A stretch of 64,000 nucleotides of DNA from the NCBI GenBank assembly GCA_964020085.1, contig OZ026606.1:10505797-10569796 (forward strand), in the 5' to 3' direction. Below the pieces are notes generated by a model. The model was not told the origin of the DNA. It saw only the letters and a program-made list of their open reading frames with translations, and did not search any database. The DNA is from Micromussa lordhowensis. Lineage: Eukaryota > Cnidaria > Anthozoa > Scleractinia > Lobophylliidae. A program made the position numbers and the translations under genes. This document shows, piece by piece, positions 1 to 13,500 of the stretch (position 1 is the first letter of the stretch; each line of letters begins with the position of its first letter).

Positions 1-133
1 CTTTGAGAGTAAAGAAAATGAAACACTGACGGAAATCAACAATACGAGTAACACGACAAGCACAGCGAGCGAGCGACCTGCCTTGACAGAAACAGCAAAG
101 AGTTTCATGCATTTTGTTATTGACACAATTAAT

Positions 134-254
134 TGGTAATAGGACTTTGTGTCGTACAATTCAGGGGTAATCGTAATTTCAAATCGACTGAGCGCACGAT
201 TTGAAATTACTCACCCGATTACTCCCTGAATTGTACGACACGAAGTCCTATTAC
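134..254. repeat. Foldback repeat, family A, copy 1
   Basis: The left arm (134-165) and right arm (223-254) are near-perfect reverse complements of about 32 bp. They begin GGTAATAGGACTT and end AAGTCCTATTACC. A second, more diverged copy lies at 27805-27945. The structure is MITE-like and no coding capacity is seen. Confidence 0.8.
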
Positions 255-1329
255 CATCACATGTCATTGCAAATAATTTGACACTTGACAGTACAGTAAG
301 TTAAAGTTATTCAGTTGACTTAATAATAATTTGAATTAATCTGAAGAAAGAAATTAATGTGAAGAAGAAATTTGGAGTTCTCTGTGAAGCAGCAGAAAGT
401 TTTGAAGACAAGGCATATGTATCACTGTAGTCAGCCTTCTCAAAATGGGCTGGCAGCCGGCTCAACGAACCGCCTCCTGGGAATTTGACCGTCTCCTTGC
501 CGTCAGAAAATATGTTATTTTTACTAACAACAGAGAGAAAAGAGAAAAGAAAAAAGAAAAAAAACGAAAAGAACAACTTTTAAGCCCAAAAGGAAAGTCC
601 CTGAACATTATTCAAAAAGGTTAAAAGCACTTGTTTAGCATGCATATTTACATGTACATCCGTTATTTTAAACACAAACATTCTGATCTTTCTTTGATCT
701 TCAATAAAGAAAGCGGAATCAACACTTTGTCAGAGCCAACAAGACTTCAAATCAGATAAAGCCATGTCAATTTCACGTCAAGCACTGCTCACAATGGAAA
801 GTAATTTATCTGGGTTTTACTGTGTCATTCACAGCTGTGCCGTGTAATGGGAGGAGAGTATTTTAAAGGGTTATTACTTATGGCAGAGAATCGAAAATGA
901 AAACCCGCAGCCAGTTCACGGATAACTTCCTTAACTTTGCCAAAAGCAAAGGAGGGATGGTAAGAAAAAAACAGCAAATGGCATCTGAACTTTACAAAAG
1001 GCTCGGCGAAACGTTATCTTTGTTTTTAGTCTCTCTTTTCGAAATTCACACTTTGCTGAAATTTCCGCTTGACTAAGTGGACCCTCTTACATGCCCCCAG
1101 ACTACATGCCCTCCTACATGCCCCCAGACCCTCCCTACATGCTCATGCCCTACGGACGCTCGAAAAGTTGCCTTTGGCAACCAAACCGCCTCCAACTTTA
1201 ATATAACCCTGTCCTCAGAAACATTTTGAGAAGGCTGCTGTAGTGGTATTAAAATTTCTTCAGTTTGTTGATCTGTGTGCTGTGTTGTTTCTACTTGCAC
1301 CATGTAAAATCTCTATCATAATTAAAAGC

Positions 1330-1508
1330 AAATAAAGAAGCCTAAGCCGTGTATTACACTGTGATAAAACACAATGGGCATTTGAGAACACCAGGGAAAT
1401 GTAAAATACACGAGCTGTAGGCAAGTGTTCTCTACATTTCCCTCTAGTTCTCAAATGCCCATCGTGTTTTATCACAGTGCAATACACGGCTGAGGCTTCT
1501 TTATTTGT
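1330..1508. repeat. Foldback repeat, family B, copy 1
   Basis: The long inverted repeat starts AAATAAAGAAGCC and ends GGCTTCTTTATTT. Arms of about 75 bp contain GTGATAAAACAC and CATTTGAGAAC. Further copies lie at 26852-27046 and 32693-32992. Confidence 0.85.
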
Positions 1509-1571
1509 TAACTTTAACACATTAGATTATGATATCTTAATTTATGTTTTGTTTGTTTTAAATATTTTTAG

Positions 1572-4500
1572 ATTGATGCTGTATCACTGTATCTTCTGAC
1601 TCTTGTGCAAATGACTGCATCAGGACTACAGGTACTTGTAATAACTATTTATCTTGAAAAAATGCAATTCTACTGTTTGTTTTTTTTTTATTTCTCTTTG
1701 CAGTTGTCTCGAAATTCACCTTAGTTTTAATTTATTTCTGAATCCCATTGTCACATCGTGCACTAAAAATTATTAATTTTTTAGTGGTTGTCACTAAGCA
1801 CTGGCTGCCAGCAAAATTTGATGGCTGAGAAAGAGGTGATCGCCAGCTGGATTTTGGCGGGTGATCACTCGGTAAAGAACAATGAATGGTTTTTAGGTTA
1901 TGCACGCAAAATCATTTGATATCTGAATCATATCGAACTGTGTAAATCAACTCAGTCAATGAAAAGTTTAGAATAAATTCCTGACTAACCTTGAGTATCA
2001 GCACCACTATGTTACGTAAAGTGACTGAAAAAAATCTTGGTTTATACACTTGTTTATAATGTTCTCTTTCTTGTACTGCGTCCGCCTTATAGTAAACGCA
2101 AAGATTGGTAGCCCCGCAGTCAAGGCATTGCGAAAGATTGGGGACAAAAATTTTGTTCCAGGTCCCTCGCGAAAAGTGGTGACCGGCTCAATGAAGATCC
2201 TGGCTGGAAGACTATTTTCTTAGCTACAACCCAGATTTTTTATTTATTACCTTCTCTTCACATCTCCATTTTGATTGATTATTCCATGCGCAATAATGCT
2301 TCTGCTAGAGACAGTGAGCTGTATTTGCATTTATGTAGAAATATCCAAATGAATTTATCATGACTTTTTTTGACAGATTATTTATACCAGTGATGAGGTT
2401 AACTTTGTTCAGAATTTGGTGTACTACATTGAGCGTGCTTACAGAACTCCTGATTACGGCATGTGGGAAAGAGGAAGTAAAGAAAATGTAGGGCATAAAG
2501 AATTGAATGCAAGGTGGGTTCATGGGTACACATCTGTACTGTACAGTTGTACAGTTGCACAGTAGCTGTACTGTACAGTTGCACAGCATAGAAAAATCCT
2601 CTACTTTTCATTCCAGTCAAAAGCCTTCAAAAGCTGTTATTACATGTAGTAGTTAGTACATTTAAGAAAGCACCCTGCTGGGCGGTCAATAAGGGGTGTA
2701 ACCAATAACATCTGCTACAGCTTAGTATGTTTCATGGGCCCTTGATGTTACGGGTGAAATAGACTATAGTTGATAAAGTTTACTGAAAAGCTAACAAATT
2801 TTGTTACAGGTGTGAATTAACATCAAGGCTACAGTTTACTCATAACGTAATGGCAGCCCTGACCCTGTAGCACATGTTACACCACTGCTAGTATTTCTGT
2901 CACTCAAAAGGAACACAAACTACTGTTATTACTAGCACAAGTTGTTGAGACATAAAATGATATCAGCAAAGAGAATTTACATTTTGGTAATCAAAATAAA
3001 TAAATCTTTTTTTCTTTTTCCTCCGACTATTTAGCAGATTGAAGAAACAAAAACAAAAATTCCCCTTATTTCTATGGAGTTATTCAAATTGATTACCTCT
3101 TGAAAGTTGGGGGAAAGCTGTGGAAACTTTCACCTGGGGCTGGTATTCCCACTTCATTCCTCTTTCTTCTAAACTTTCACTTGTGTTTCTATAAAACATT
3201 GAAAATGTTTTCTATTTTGTAAGCACATGTACAATGTAACTATTCAATTGATATTATGATTAAGAAATTCAAATGTTACAATGATAATGTTTCATAAATA
3301 AAATAAATTATACAGGTATAACTAGTTGTGACTGCCTGTTTAATTTTCTTTGTTTTACCAGTTCTATCGGTATGGCTAAGGCTGCTCTTGAGGCTATAAA
3401 TGGATTTAATGTTTACGGAATGCAGGTCAGTAAATTCAATTTTGTCATATTCAATGATAATCAGTAAGCCTACAGTATATATGGCTCTCAACTGCTCGGG
3501 TCAAGTGTCAAACATGATCAATTTGTCTTTTTTTCCTCCAACATTTTATTTTGACAAAACATGTAACAAAATCTATCAGGGGTTTCATTGACGCTTTGTA
3601 CAGGAGGGTAATTAAACTTTCTGAACAGAACGTCTTTATAAAAAAAAAGGGTTTCACCAGAAGGCAAAATCATCCTCACAGCCAGTCACTTTGCCTGGTG
3701 CCAAGCATTTAATGAAACCCCTGAATATCAATTTTAATTACTCCTAACATTAAATTTGATTTCTAATTGACAATATTTCATATTTCTTAAATTCTTCTTT
3801 TTAACAGGCTACTTGGCCATGAATCCCTAATCCTTTTGTCTTTAAATGTACATTGCTTAGTACATAAATTTTGTTATCACAGTCCAGTAAAACACATTAT
3901 AAAAGTGTGGTTTCATAACTTGGTTTGGTTTCATAATCATGGCTTGTGTTTTGCAAAGTCAAGTTAAGATAGCCTACTTTGACAATGTGATGACGAAATT
4001 TATGATCGATAACAGGACAGACGCATGAAAAACTGACGTCAATTTGCTTTTTACGATAACAAATGGTCGAATTGCCCGCTCTCGCTCGCTGACGCGTCGC
4101 ACGAATTTCAAATTCATGTGTCTGTCCGCATATTGACGGTAAAAATTAGCCAATGAGCGCGCGAGAATTTCTGCAGTTATCGTAAAACATGATTGCAACA
4201 TAGTTGCTGCTTTTAGTTTCGTTTATCATTTTGTCGCTTGTTTTGTTCGTCCTGCAGGGTACCTCGTCTTCTGTTATCTACGTTGATCCTGATGCTCACA
4301 ACAGGAACTACACTATCATGCATTCTATGTTGCCAGTGGCATCTTCATCTAAGGTTTGATGAATATTTCCCCTTGTGTTCATTACCATTACTGACAATAA
4401 ACTGCCTCTTACAAGCCCTGGGCCGGGTTTGTTCGAAAGCCGGTTAACACTAACCCAGGATTAAAAGTTAATCATAGTATGTATTTTTCTTCTATAAAAA

Positions 4501-7500
4501 CGTTTTTCACTGCTTATGTTTTGTATAGTTCAAATGAGATTATTCAAATTCAAAACAGAATGACAAAAAAAAAAAAAAACAGAAAACCTCACCGCAAAGT
4601 TATAAAACTGAAATCGAATTTCTCGCTAATCTTGGGTTGGCTTAATCGGGCTTTGAACAACCCGGCCCTGGGCTTCAATACAACTTTGTAAAGGGCTTTG
4701 GATGGGCTTACATGTATATTAATATAAACAGAGGGGCTACAAATAATCTGGGCAGTAAACTAAGGTGGAACTTAAACAGAGCAATCTTAGAAAAAAGTAT
4801 GACTGGTAAGTTGAAAGTGATCATGAAGTTTAAAGTTGCTAATTGGTGGTTGCCTTGTCGTTTTTAACAGGTGACAGATGCGTCATTGTTGACAATCACG
4901 GGATTTCCAGCCTTTGCTGTTGGAGACGAATCTTTGTGTCAGCAAGCCAAAGATATGGTTGTGGAAAAATTGGAGGTAGGAATAAGGAAAGTAGTTAGTG
5001 TAGTAGTAAACTTTATTTGAGTGTCAATCGTTCTATGGTTTCTCACACTAATTGGTGACACCAATTAAGAACTAAGAAATGCTCTGACGAAATGCTCTGA
5101 TGATGGGCTGACGCTCGAAACGTCAGCTTTCGAATCTATTCACATTATCAACTCAGTTGATAAAACCAAATTATCATGTAATACTCCCCACCGACGCAGC
5201 ACTACAGTTTCTTTAGAAACTTACCCCCATTCATTTAATGTAAATTGGTTTCAATTTGCTTGATCTTACAGGGGCTCTACGGATTAAAGCGTTTCTTGCG
5301 TGATGGTTACAGGACTGTTCTAGAAGACAAAAATCGCAGATATTATGAAAAGCGAGAACTACAGGTAATCCTGTTTATTAAATTTCATTTCTTCAAATAC
5401 TTCTGTATGTTAAAATCACTCCAAATAATCAACAAGGACAGCGAAATTCCCGATCATTTGTGTTGGAAGAATTATATGCTGGTTTCTTAGAAGAAGCTCA
5501 AGATTGCATTTGCACGTTCTCTCATTTTAGCATGATTGATAGGAACCTCGACTGCTCCTCGTTGCCAATTCGTAGAAACCTTCAACTTGTGGCTCTCTGA
5601 ATAAACAGTAGACTACTCAGTAGTTTTCTCTAGACGAATAGTCAACGAGGCACAGCCGACTTTACTTATCGTCATCGCCATCTTTATCATCATCATCGTC
5701 ATTATCATCATCATCATCATCATCATTTTCAAACTACGTGGTAGTAAGACACCAACAGTACCAACTTGAACTAGAGTTCACTGATAAAATACCAGGACGA
5801 GTAGTCTAGCTGTTTTAGTAAACACCGTGAAGGAGAGCTGTACAAAATCGTAAATTACATTTATATTAGGTATTTTAAGTGAAAAGTAGATAATATTTTT
5901 CAATTAAGGCTACGCGTTTGATCGTATTGTATCAGCGATTATTAAGAACTGGATCATTGGATAATGCAATATTCGAGAGTTTTCGTTGACTTAGCCATCA
6001 TGGGCTATGAGCCATTATACCATGCTCTACGAGTATGGGGGGGGGGGGGGGGCGTTTTTTATTTTTTTTTTTACAGCTGGCGAGGCGGCAGAGAATAGTG
6101 CCGCGCGAAGAATTGCTTATGCAAAAAAATTCTCGATCGGCCTTTGAAAGTGTAAGTGTAAGATGTAACAATGGCTCAGTTTGAGCCAATTGCAAGGACG
6201 GAACTATTCGAGCCGTTGTAGTTTTTAGCCAATCAGGAGGCGCGTTACATCTAGACTTGTCTCGTGGAATATCATTGTTTTCTTTGCTGTTGTGTCTATC
6301 CAACTGTGAACAATTTCATAGTCTCAGAACATATCGAACCAGTGTGTTTCCTCTCCCACTTTATCGAAATGAAAGTTCAATTGGGGAGCGTACCCTTTAC
6401 AAAACTCTTCTTCCAATTCGAATATTGGGGAAAACTGTTAGACAAGAGCAAATCCAAGAAAAATCGACACGAAACCGAACCCACGGCCCCAGCGTGTTCA
6501 CCACAGAATTGAACGAGCATGTTCATGAATCGAAACATTGTATTCCTCCTTCTCTGTTTACCTATATCGAACTGAAAGTTCCATCGGGCAGCTTTTTTGG
6601 AAAGATTGTGTTCACCAGTCGAACCACAAGAGCAAATCCAGTGTTGAAATCTAGCATATCGAACTGAAGGTTGAGTCGGCAGTGTTTCCGAACAGAACTG
6701 AACGAGCGTGTTTATCATACAGTCGAACCCAGTGTTCAAAACACAAATCGGATCTGTTTTGCCACAGAATTAAACGAGTCGTGTTCATCAATCAAACTAG
6801 CGTGTTCACTTTGACTTTGACTTTGCCCATCATATTGAACTGAAAGTTCGACCGAGCAGCGATACATTCCCGGGGGGGGGGGGTACTCCCCTATATGGGC
6901 TATGTAGGTACGTGCCGCGGAATAGGGTATGGTTTTTGGAGGTTCTCGATCCTTAAATAGGGTATCCTTTTCGACTATGTTGGCATAGTGTCCCGGTGTG
7001 ATCTATAGTTAGGGTGCCTAAATTTGTATCAGCAAAAATAGCAGGGCGTAAACACCCAGTTAAGCGGAAAACAAATGATCTGTCAAAGTTAAAGTATTGC
7101 CAAAGCGATTTTAAAAAGATTGTGTTTTTGCGTGGCGGTTATTGAGTTTTTGTTCTTCCCTTGCATAGGGTGTCATTTTCGGATTTGGGCCTTAAATAGG
7201 GTATCGATTTTCGCTGGATTGTTACTTAAATAGGGTCAGGGTTTAAGACCCTTCGCGGCACACACCTATCCGGACTTTAGGGGAGTACCCCCCCGGGGAT
7301 ACATTCCAATACTCTTGATATTCAGGGATTGCGTGACGAACGTTACCGGCCGGTAAACGCGTTATAATTTTCTCTCGGTAATGTTTGCAACAGAAGAGAA
7401 CCAAAAATCCGTTATGCTGTATTAATAAACCCCTTATTGTAGCACAAATTATTTGCTCGTTGGCACTCTATCGATAGGTATACCTAGTTGTTAAATAGAT

Positions 7501-10500
7501 TACCTTGACGAGCCAATCAGATTCGCGGATTTGGAATATAACCCGACGAGTGTTTTGTTTCTTGTAAGGCTACGCGCACGCTCGTATTGCATTAGAGAAT
7601 AGACAACGTTTAGCAGTTCACCAATGAAAATTGCGGATTTGCAATATACCTCAAATAATGTAGAGACCGCTTAAATACCCAAAATAACTGTAATAGGCAA
7701 TTGCAGAAACGTGAGAGGACTGGGAAAGAGTATGGTTGTTTTCCGTTTGTTTGAAAAACTAAGATATTCAAATGAAAGATGAACTAAATTTGAGAGTATT
7801 TACCAAGAATAGAAGTATTTAGAGAAGGAAAATTGCAAAATGGTAGCTCTTCAAATATCACCTAAAATAGAGAGTTTGTATGGATTGGTTAGACAAGCCA
7901 CAAAATTATAAGGATTTGTATGGAATTTTGCAACTTTTGAGATTCTCCCATTTAAACAATTTTCAACTGAAAACTCTCAAACTTGGCTGGGTAGCTTTTC
8001 ATTCAGTAACATTTCAGTTGAAATGTTTAGATTCTCAATCTAATCAATATAAGAAACTCGTCCCAGTCCTCTCACGTTTCTGCAATGGGCTATGGTTGAT
8101 TTAAGACTGATCTTCTTCATAGTGTCCAGTAAAACAATTGCTGTCAAACTGACATTTGCTCTGTCTGAAAATTTCACAGATATTTGATGGGATAGAAAAC
8201 GAATGGCCAATCTTCTTCATCTATCTCGCTCTAGATGGTAACGTTTTACATTGAAGTTGATAATATGTAGCAGTCAGGCAAACTGTGGTACTCAACTAAA
8301 TCTAGTCAGTTACAAGTTCACATATTTAAAAGTTCAGTTTTGTATTTAAATTTAGTCGGTGCGCATGTTGCATCGACAGAAGCTTTAGTTTCCAGTTCTA
8401 GCGTACATGACAGTACATGCATGAGAAGCTTGTTAGTGTATAAAAAAGGTCAGGGCTTGGAATAAAATTGAGCTTCTGGTGTTATGTAAAAATATGATAA
8501 GTAAACTACTTAGTTGGTAACAACACTGCCTATTATAAAAATTCCATTCGATTTTCTTTGCAGCTCTTTTCAAGAATGATAAAGAAACTGCGGAAAAGTA
8601 CATCAAGAAATTGCAAGACGACCTGCTTTTGAACAACGACTCTGGTAAGGCTGCAAACTGTGTTAACTCTTGCGGTGTTCGGTTAGCTAACGTGCTCATT
8701 GTGCAGCCGGTAAGTGTGATTCGGTTCGAAATCCTATCAGAGTCACGCAAATAGCAACTTTTTCTTTTCTTTTCTTCACTTTAGGTGACTTGATCCCCCA
8801 TTACTACTACGTGCCAAAAATATACCTGGAAAAAGAACGGAAAAATCCACACTCTCAAGTTCGACTGCCAAGTGACGAGGATGGCGGCCTTTTCCTCTGG
8901 GGGCAGTCGCTGTTGATCATAATGAATCTGTTATGTAAGACTTACAACTCAAATTACCATTTAATTATAAACAATTATTGGATGAGGTTTTTGTGATATC
9001 CAGAATAATCAAGGTCGAGGTAAGGGTTATCAGCCGAAGCTGAAGGTTGAGGCTGATAACCCTTACCGAGACCTTGATTATTCTGGATATCACAAAAACC
9101 GAATCTAATAATTGTTTTATTATACATTGAACGAACGCAAAAACTTGGAAGTCATGTTTCTGCTTCTTCACTGACGGCAAGCAACACGAATCGTGCGAAG
9201 TTGACATGATTACCCTTGGAAATCATGCACTGCGGTCATACGTGACATGATAACCCCTGACCTTGACATGATTACTTGTGACCTTGACATCAGTATTGTA
9301 TAATCTGCAGTTATGACGTGAAGGACGCTGATTTCGAAAATTCACTGTACGCTTTTGGCCAATCAGAAAAGGGTTAGAGGGTTCAGTGTATAATAATTGG
9401 CACAATTGTACCTTGGGTTGGGTTAGTTGACTATAGAAAAGCCATAATCAAACCGAGTCATCACTCTGGCCAATCACAAATTACACGGACAATCCAGTGA
9501 ACCAATCAAAACTCAAAGCCAATACATGTAGCTGACACAAAGCGCGGGAAAACGTGTGCGAGTGAGTCCCGATTGGTTTTGGTTTGACTTCTGATTGGAT
9601 GAGAAAGTGGCGAGATATTTTTAAACCAATCACAAAGCGTAGTAAAGCAAAACAAAGCAATAACGAATTACTTTGGACAGGCTAGTGAAAACCGCTCTAT
9701 CAATCAAACACCTTTCCTTTCTCATTCAAGTCTTCCTCATTCGACACGAGTCAGAGACTCGACACAGAAACAGAATTGCAGACTCCTGATTAGTTGTCAC
9801 TTGCGAAAATTAAAACGGCAGAGAAGAAAGAATCAGGGATACAGAGATCTGTGTTGATCTAACTTTCTCAAGAGAGGGGAGAGTCGAGCTTGCGATGGCT
9901 GACAGACATGTACATGTAGTTGCTGCTAAAAGTTGTGATCAAAGTGAAGCATACAGGCCTCATCAACCCATGCCCGTTTTCGTCTGAGAACGGAACATTT
10001 GTTCTCAGTTCTCAAACGTTTTTCGTCCACACCTATCATGTTCAAATGATTTTTGCTGTGCACGCGAAACCGCAGTAGCGAATCCAAAACGCTTGTAGTC
10101 TTGACTAAGCTTGCGCAGATAACCTGAGCCAGATAGACTCGGTCAAGGGCTACATTTGGATGTCAGCGTTTTCGAAAAGTTCGTCCACCGTTTACGGGAA
10201 CAAAAACGGATGAGTGACAGCAGACCATGGTGGTATTCATTTTCAATTTTTGTTTAATCTTCATCTTTCCTTATTACTAAAAAATTATGCGTTCCTTGGG
10301 ATGATCCGGATTGGCATCGGGATCAATGACTTAAGATCACTCGGAGCATGGGGCATCAAAGGAACTGATGAATCTACTCCAGGCAACGATATTCATCGGT
10401 TGCTTTGTTGCATTATTTTCCGAGCGATCTTGAGTCATTGATCCTGATACGTATCATCCTAAAGGAACACACCCAAAGATTGTAGCAGAAAACTAGTTTT

Positions 10501-13500
10501 CTCAAAATTCTTATAATTTCCTATTTCCATTTAGGCGAGGGAAATTATTACAATTTTCACAAAACGCAATTGAAAGTATTTCTTAATTTCACGAGTATAC
10601 CATATGATTACCTTTTAATATCATAGGTGACGAATTACGCTTACAACCGTGGGTTTTTGACTAGGTTATTGTCTGGGAAATTTCGTGCTAAACGTTGCCA
10701 TGACAATTAAGTAATTTCGCGCCAAAATTGAGGAGTAATTTGTCAGCCATGATATTAAAACAATAGCGCTCTCTAAGAATCTCTCTGAAGAAAAGTATTC
10801 ACTTGTTGTGCTTCTTTATTGACCTTTTTTTTTTGTTTCTCCTCAGATTACGGTCTTTTAGACGTGAATGAAATCGACCCCATTGGAAGGCACTTGTCCC
10901 ACTCGGCTAAAAATCGCTTTGGTCACAGTAGCTACAGATACTCGTCATTCAGGGTACAAGCATCTTGTAGAATATTTTTCAGTAATTAGTCCGGAAACAA
11001 ACTCGTGCGCTGTTATTTTTGGGTACCTCGTAACCTGCCACATTTCGAGTCGATAGGGACTTTTAGATAGCGGTTGCAGTACGAGATGGAGTAGGAGTAT
11101 GGCTTTCGAATTTCAATCCAGGCGCGATACGGGCGAGATTGGTGTGAAACGCGATGTTCGAAAGCATAGGTACCAGGTTGCAAGAGCTGTAGACTCGAAC
11201 TCAATCTCCTTTGCGAATCAGGAAGACCCGCATGAAAACCAGCTAAGGCTGTTGTGGCTTCCTCTCTAAAAAGTATTGTAAATTTAATTTAAAAGAAAGA
11301 GTGAATTCGACTTATGTTGGTGTGTACTCTTGTGTTTGTTTTGTTCAAGGTTGTGGACTCTGACCTTGTGGTTCAAGTTTCTTTGATCACGGAAAGCAGA
11401 AAGTAAGAACTTTGAACGTGCTCTGTTGCTTTCAACAATGAAGGTTCTTGATCATGAATAAATGTGATGGTAATTAAAATGCTTATTGTAAAAACTAAAC
11501 GACAGAAAAAGTAAAAATAATAATATTTGATGACAAAGCCTACATCCCTGAGTGGTTTACAGAAGGGTCGCTAGTCCCTACCGCAAAAAAAAAAAAAAAA
11601 AAAAAAAAAAGTTCGTTGAAATCGCCAGAAATGTCGCATGAACCAAACTTTAACTGAGATTGTTGTTGTCTCGTTCAGAATAAGTCGTACATGTTTTTGA
11701 GATTCTTAGTTTCTATAATATTCATATGACTCTTTTCCAGCCTACAGACTACCTTGGCGACATTTGGTATTGAGACGCAAACTCCACAACAGATCGAACC
11801 CATACAGATCTGGCCACCGTCAGAACTAGTGAAGGTAATCTTCCAATATCGACAATAATTCACTTGTCGCAGTTGACTTCAACAGACGGAACTGTTGCCA
11901 GTACCCGGGGAAAGGGGAGAGATGGTACTCTTAAACGTTTTATACAAGTTGGCCCCACATCGAGGTCCAACCCCTTACTCTTTTGTACACCATTTTGACA
12001 GAAAAGGTACCCCTTTCGTATACTATTTATTTAAAAAAAGTACTCCTTTCACATACATGTACCTACTTAAGAACACTGCATCCCTTTGCTAAACCCTTGG
12101 AATGATGTTAATGAACAATATTACGGGAGAACATCAAGCATTCTCAGAAGAGATGAGAACCAAAATAGTATTATTCTTTTAGTTCACGTTGTGGCAGGAG
12201 TTAAGATGATAGATTACCCTTTGATTCCATATACCTCAACTTGTGAAGTCTCTACACATTTATATACCAGAAGCCTAAAAAAGGTACCCCTTTCGAACGG
12301 AGCGTCCCCGTATAGTACCTCCTGGGTGTTGTACCCGAAGGTGGACTGAGCATGCTACCACCAAAATAGTGATCTCCCCCACCCCACTCCACTCTACTCC
12401 TTCGCCTCTCTCGACCCTTTCACTCTCAACATCTGAAAGTCAATTCGTATTGGTAAGCGTATTTGTTTGGAGTATTTGGATACGTTAGAGGAATCGTACA
12501 AGTCAATCGAAATCGCTGGCGTGTAGTATTGTGTAAAATCAATTTTTAGACCTTTTTTTACTCTGTAGACTTACAAGCGGCTTGGTATCAATCATAAACT
12601 CGGGCTGTCCGGTCGACCGCTGAGACCAATAGGAAGTCTGGGATCTAGTAAGGTAAATTTAGCGAAATGACATCAGTTTCTGGCCTGTTAGTGATCACCA
12701 ATCGTAGTTCAGATACCACTTGCACCTTATCGAGGACCAACAACGCTAAACTTTAAACAATTTTGGTCAAACTTAAGTCAAATTATTCTCATTTTGATTG
12801 GTTCGTACTTATGATCTATTAGAGGATATACGCATAGATGACGTCATTATCATTCTTTTTTGTTTCTTTATTATATAAAACAAGTAGAACGTGTAATAAA
12901 GTGGCTAATGCCATTAAACAGTGCTCAATACACTTTTAAGGTGTAGAGCTTTGAATAGGAAGATATAACGAAGACACAAAATTTCCTGTTACTCCGAGTT
13001 TCGTGCTCACGCACTCATCAGACAGTATTTAAAATACTGTCTGATGAGTGCGTGAGCACGAAACTCGGAGTAACAGGAAATTTTGTGTCTTCGTTATATC
13101 TTCCTAAAACAAATAGAACAAAAACGTGGCCCACCAGACGATAGCCAGGTGTGTCACTGATGTTCGTACCACATTAGTCAATGAACGTGCGAGAATCTCT
13201 GCAGGTATTACAAAATAGCAAATTATCGTTGGGCGCTTTAACAGTTTCTTCTATAATTAATTCTGTGATAAATCATCTCAGCTATACACACAACTTAAGC
13301 AGTTGTGAAATTAAAGCCTTAAAAAATTCTCGGGTATATTACGAACTCACAACATGGCCAGCTCCCAGTTGGTTTGATACCTCAGTTGGTAGAGCACTAC
13401 ACCGGTATCGCAGAGGTCTTCGGTTGGAATCCCGTTCAGGCCTGATATTTTTTAGGCTTTAATTTCGCAACTGCTTAAGTTGTGTGTATAACTGCGATGA

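Larger units (their letters stand above)
1..1571 (+). other. Intron sequence upstream of the first visible PHKB exon
   Basis: No coding exon was recognised here. The first PHKB exon in the window opens in the middle of the protein, so this stretch should be intron. It holds two foldback repeats (134-254 and 1330-1508) and a short run of direct repeats built on TACATGCCC (about 1086-1150). The open frames in it resemble nothing I know. Confidence 0.6.
12891..13105. mobile_element. Palindromic retroposon-like insert encoding hammerhead ribozymes on both strands
   Basis: This 215-bp insert is flanked by AAAACAAGTAGAAC (12877-12890) and AAAACAAATAGAAC (13106-13119), a 14-bp duplication with one mismatch. 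Its distal 148 bp (12958-13105) is a near-perfect palindrome with arms of about 73 bp. Each arm carries a hammerhead ribozyme core, one per strand. Small hammerhead-bearing elements linked to Penelope-like retroelements and retrozymes are known in cnidarians; membership of that class is inferred. Confidence 0.82.
12795..13190. repeat. Family L repeat halves flanking the hammerhead element
   Basis: 12795-12890 resembles the reverse complement of 21220-21330. 13113-13185 resembles 21112-21172 in the direct orientation (CGTGGCNCACNAGACGATAGCC). The two halves are therefore arranged differently from the copy at 21110-21330 and are separated by the insert 12891-13105. Confidence 0.6.

Noticed and set aside
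6257..6739. Overlapping open frames on both strands as a protein gene
   Set aside because: They arise from the degenerate repeat words. No domain, start context or splice pattern supports them.
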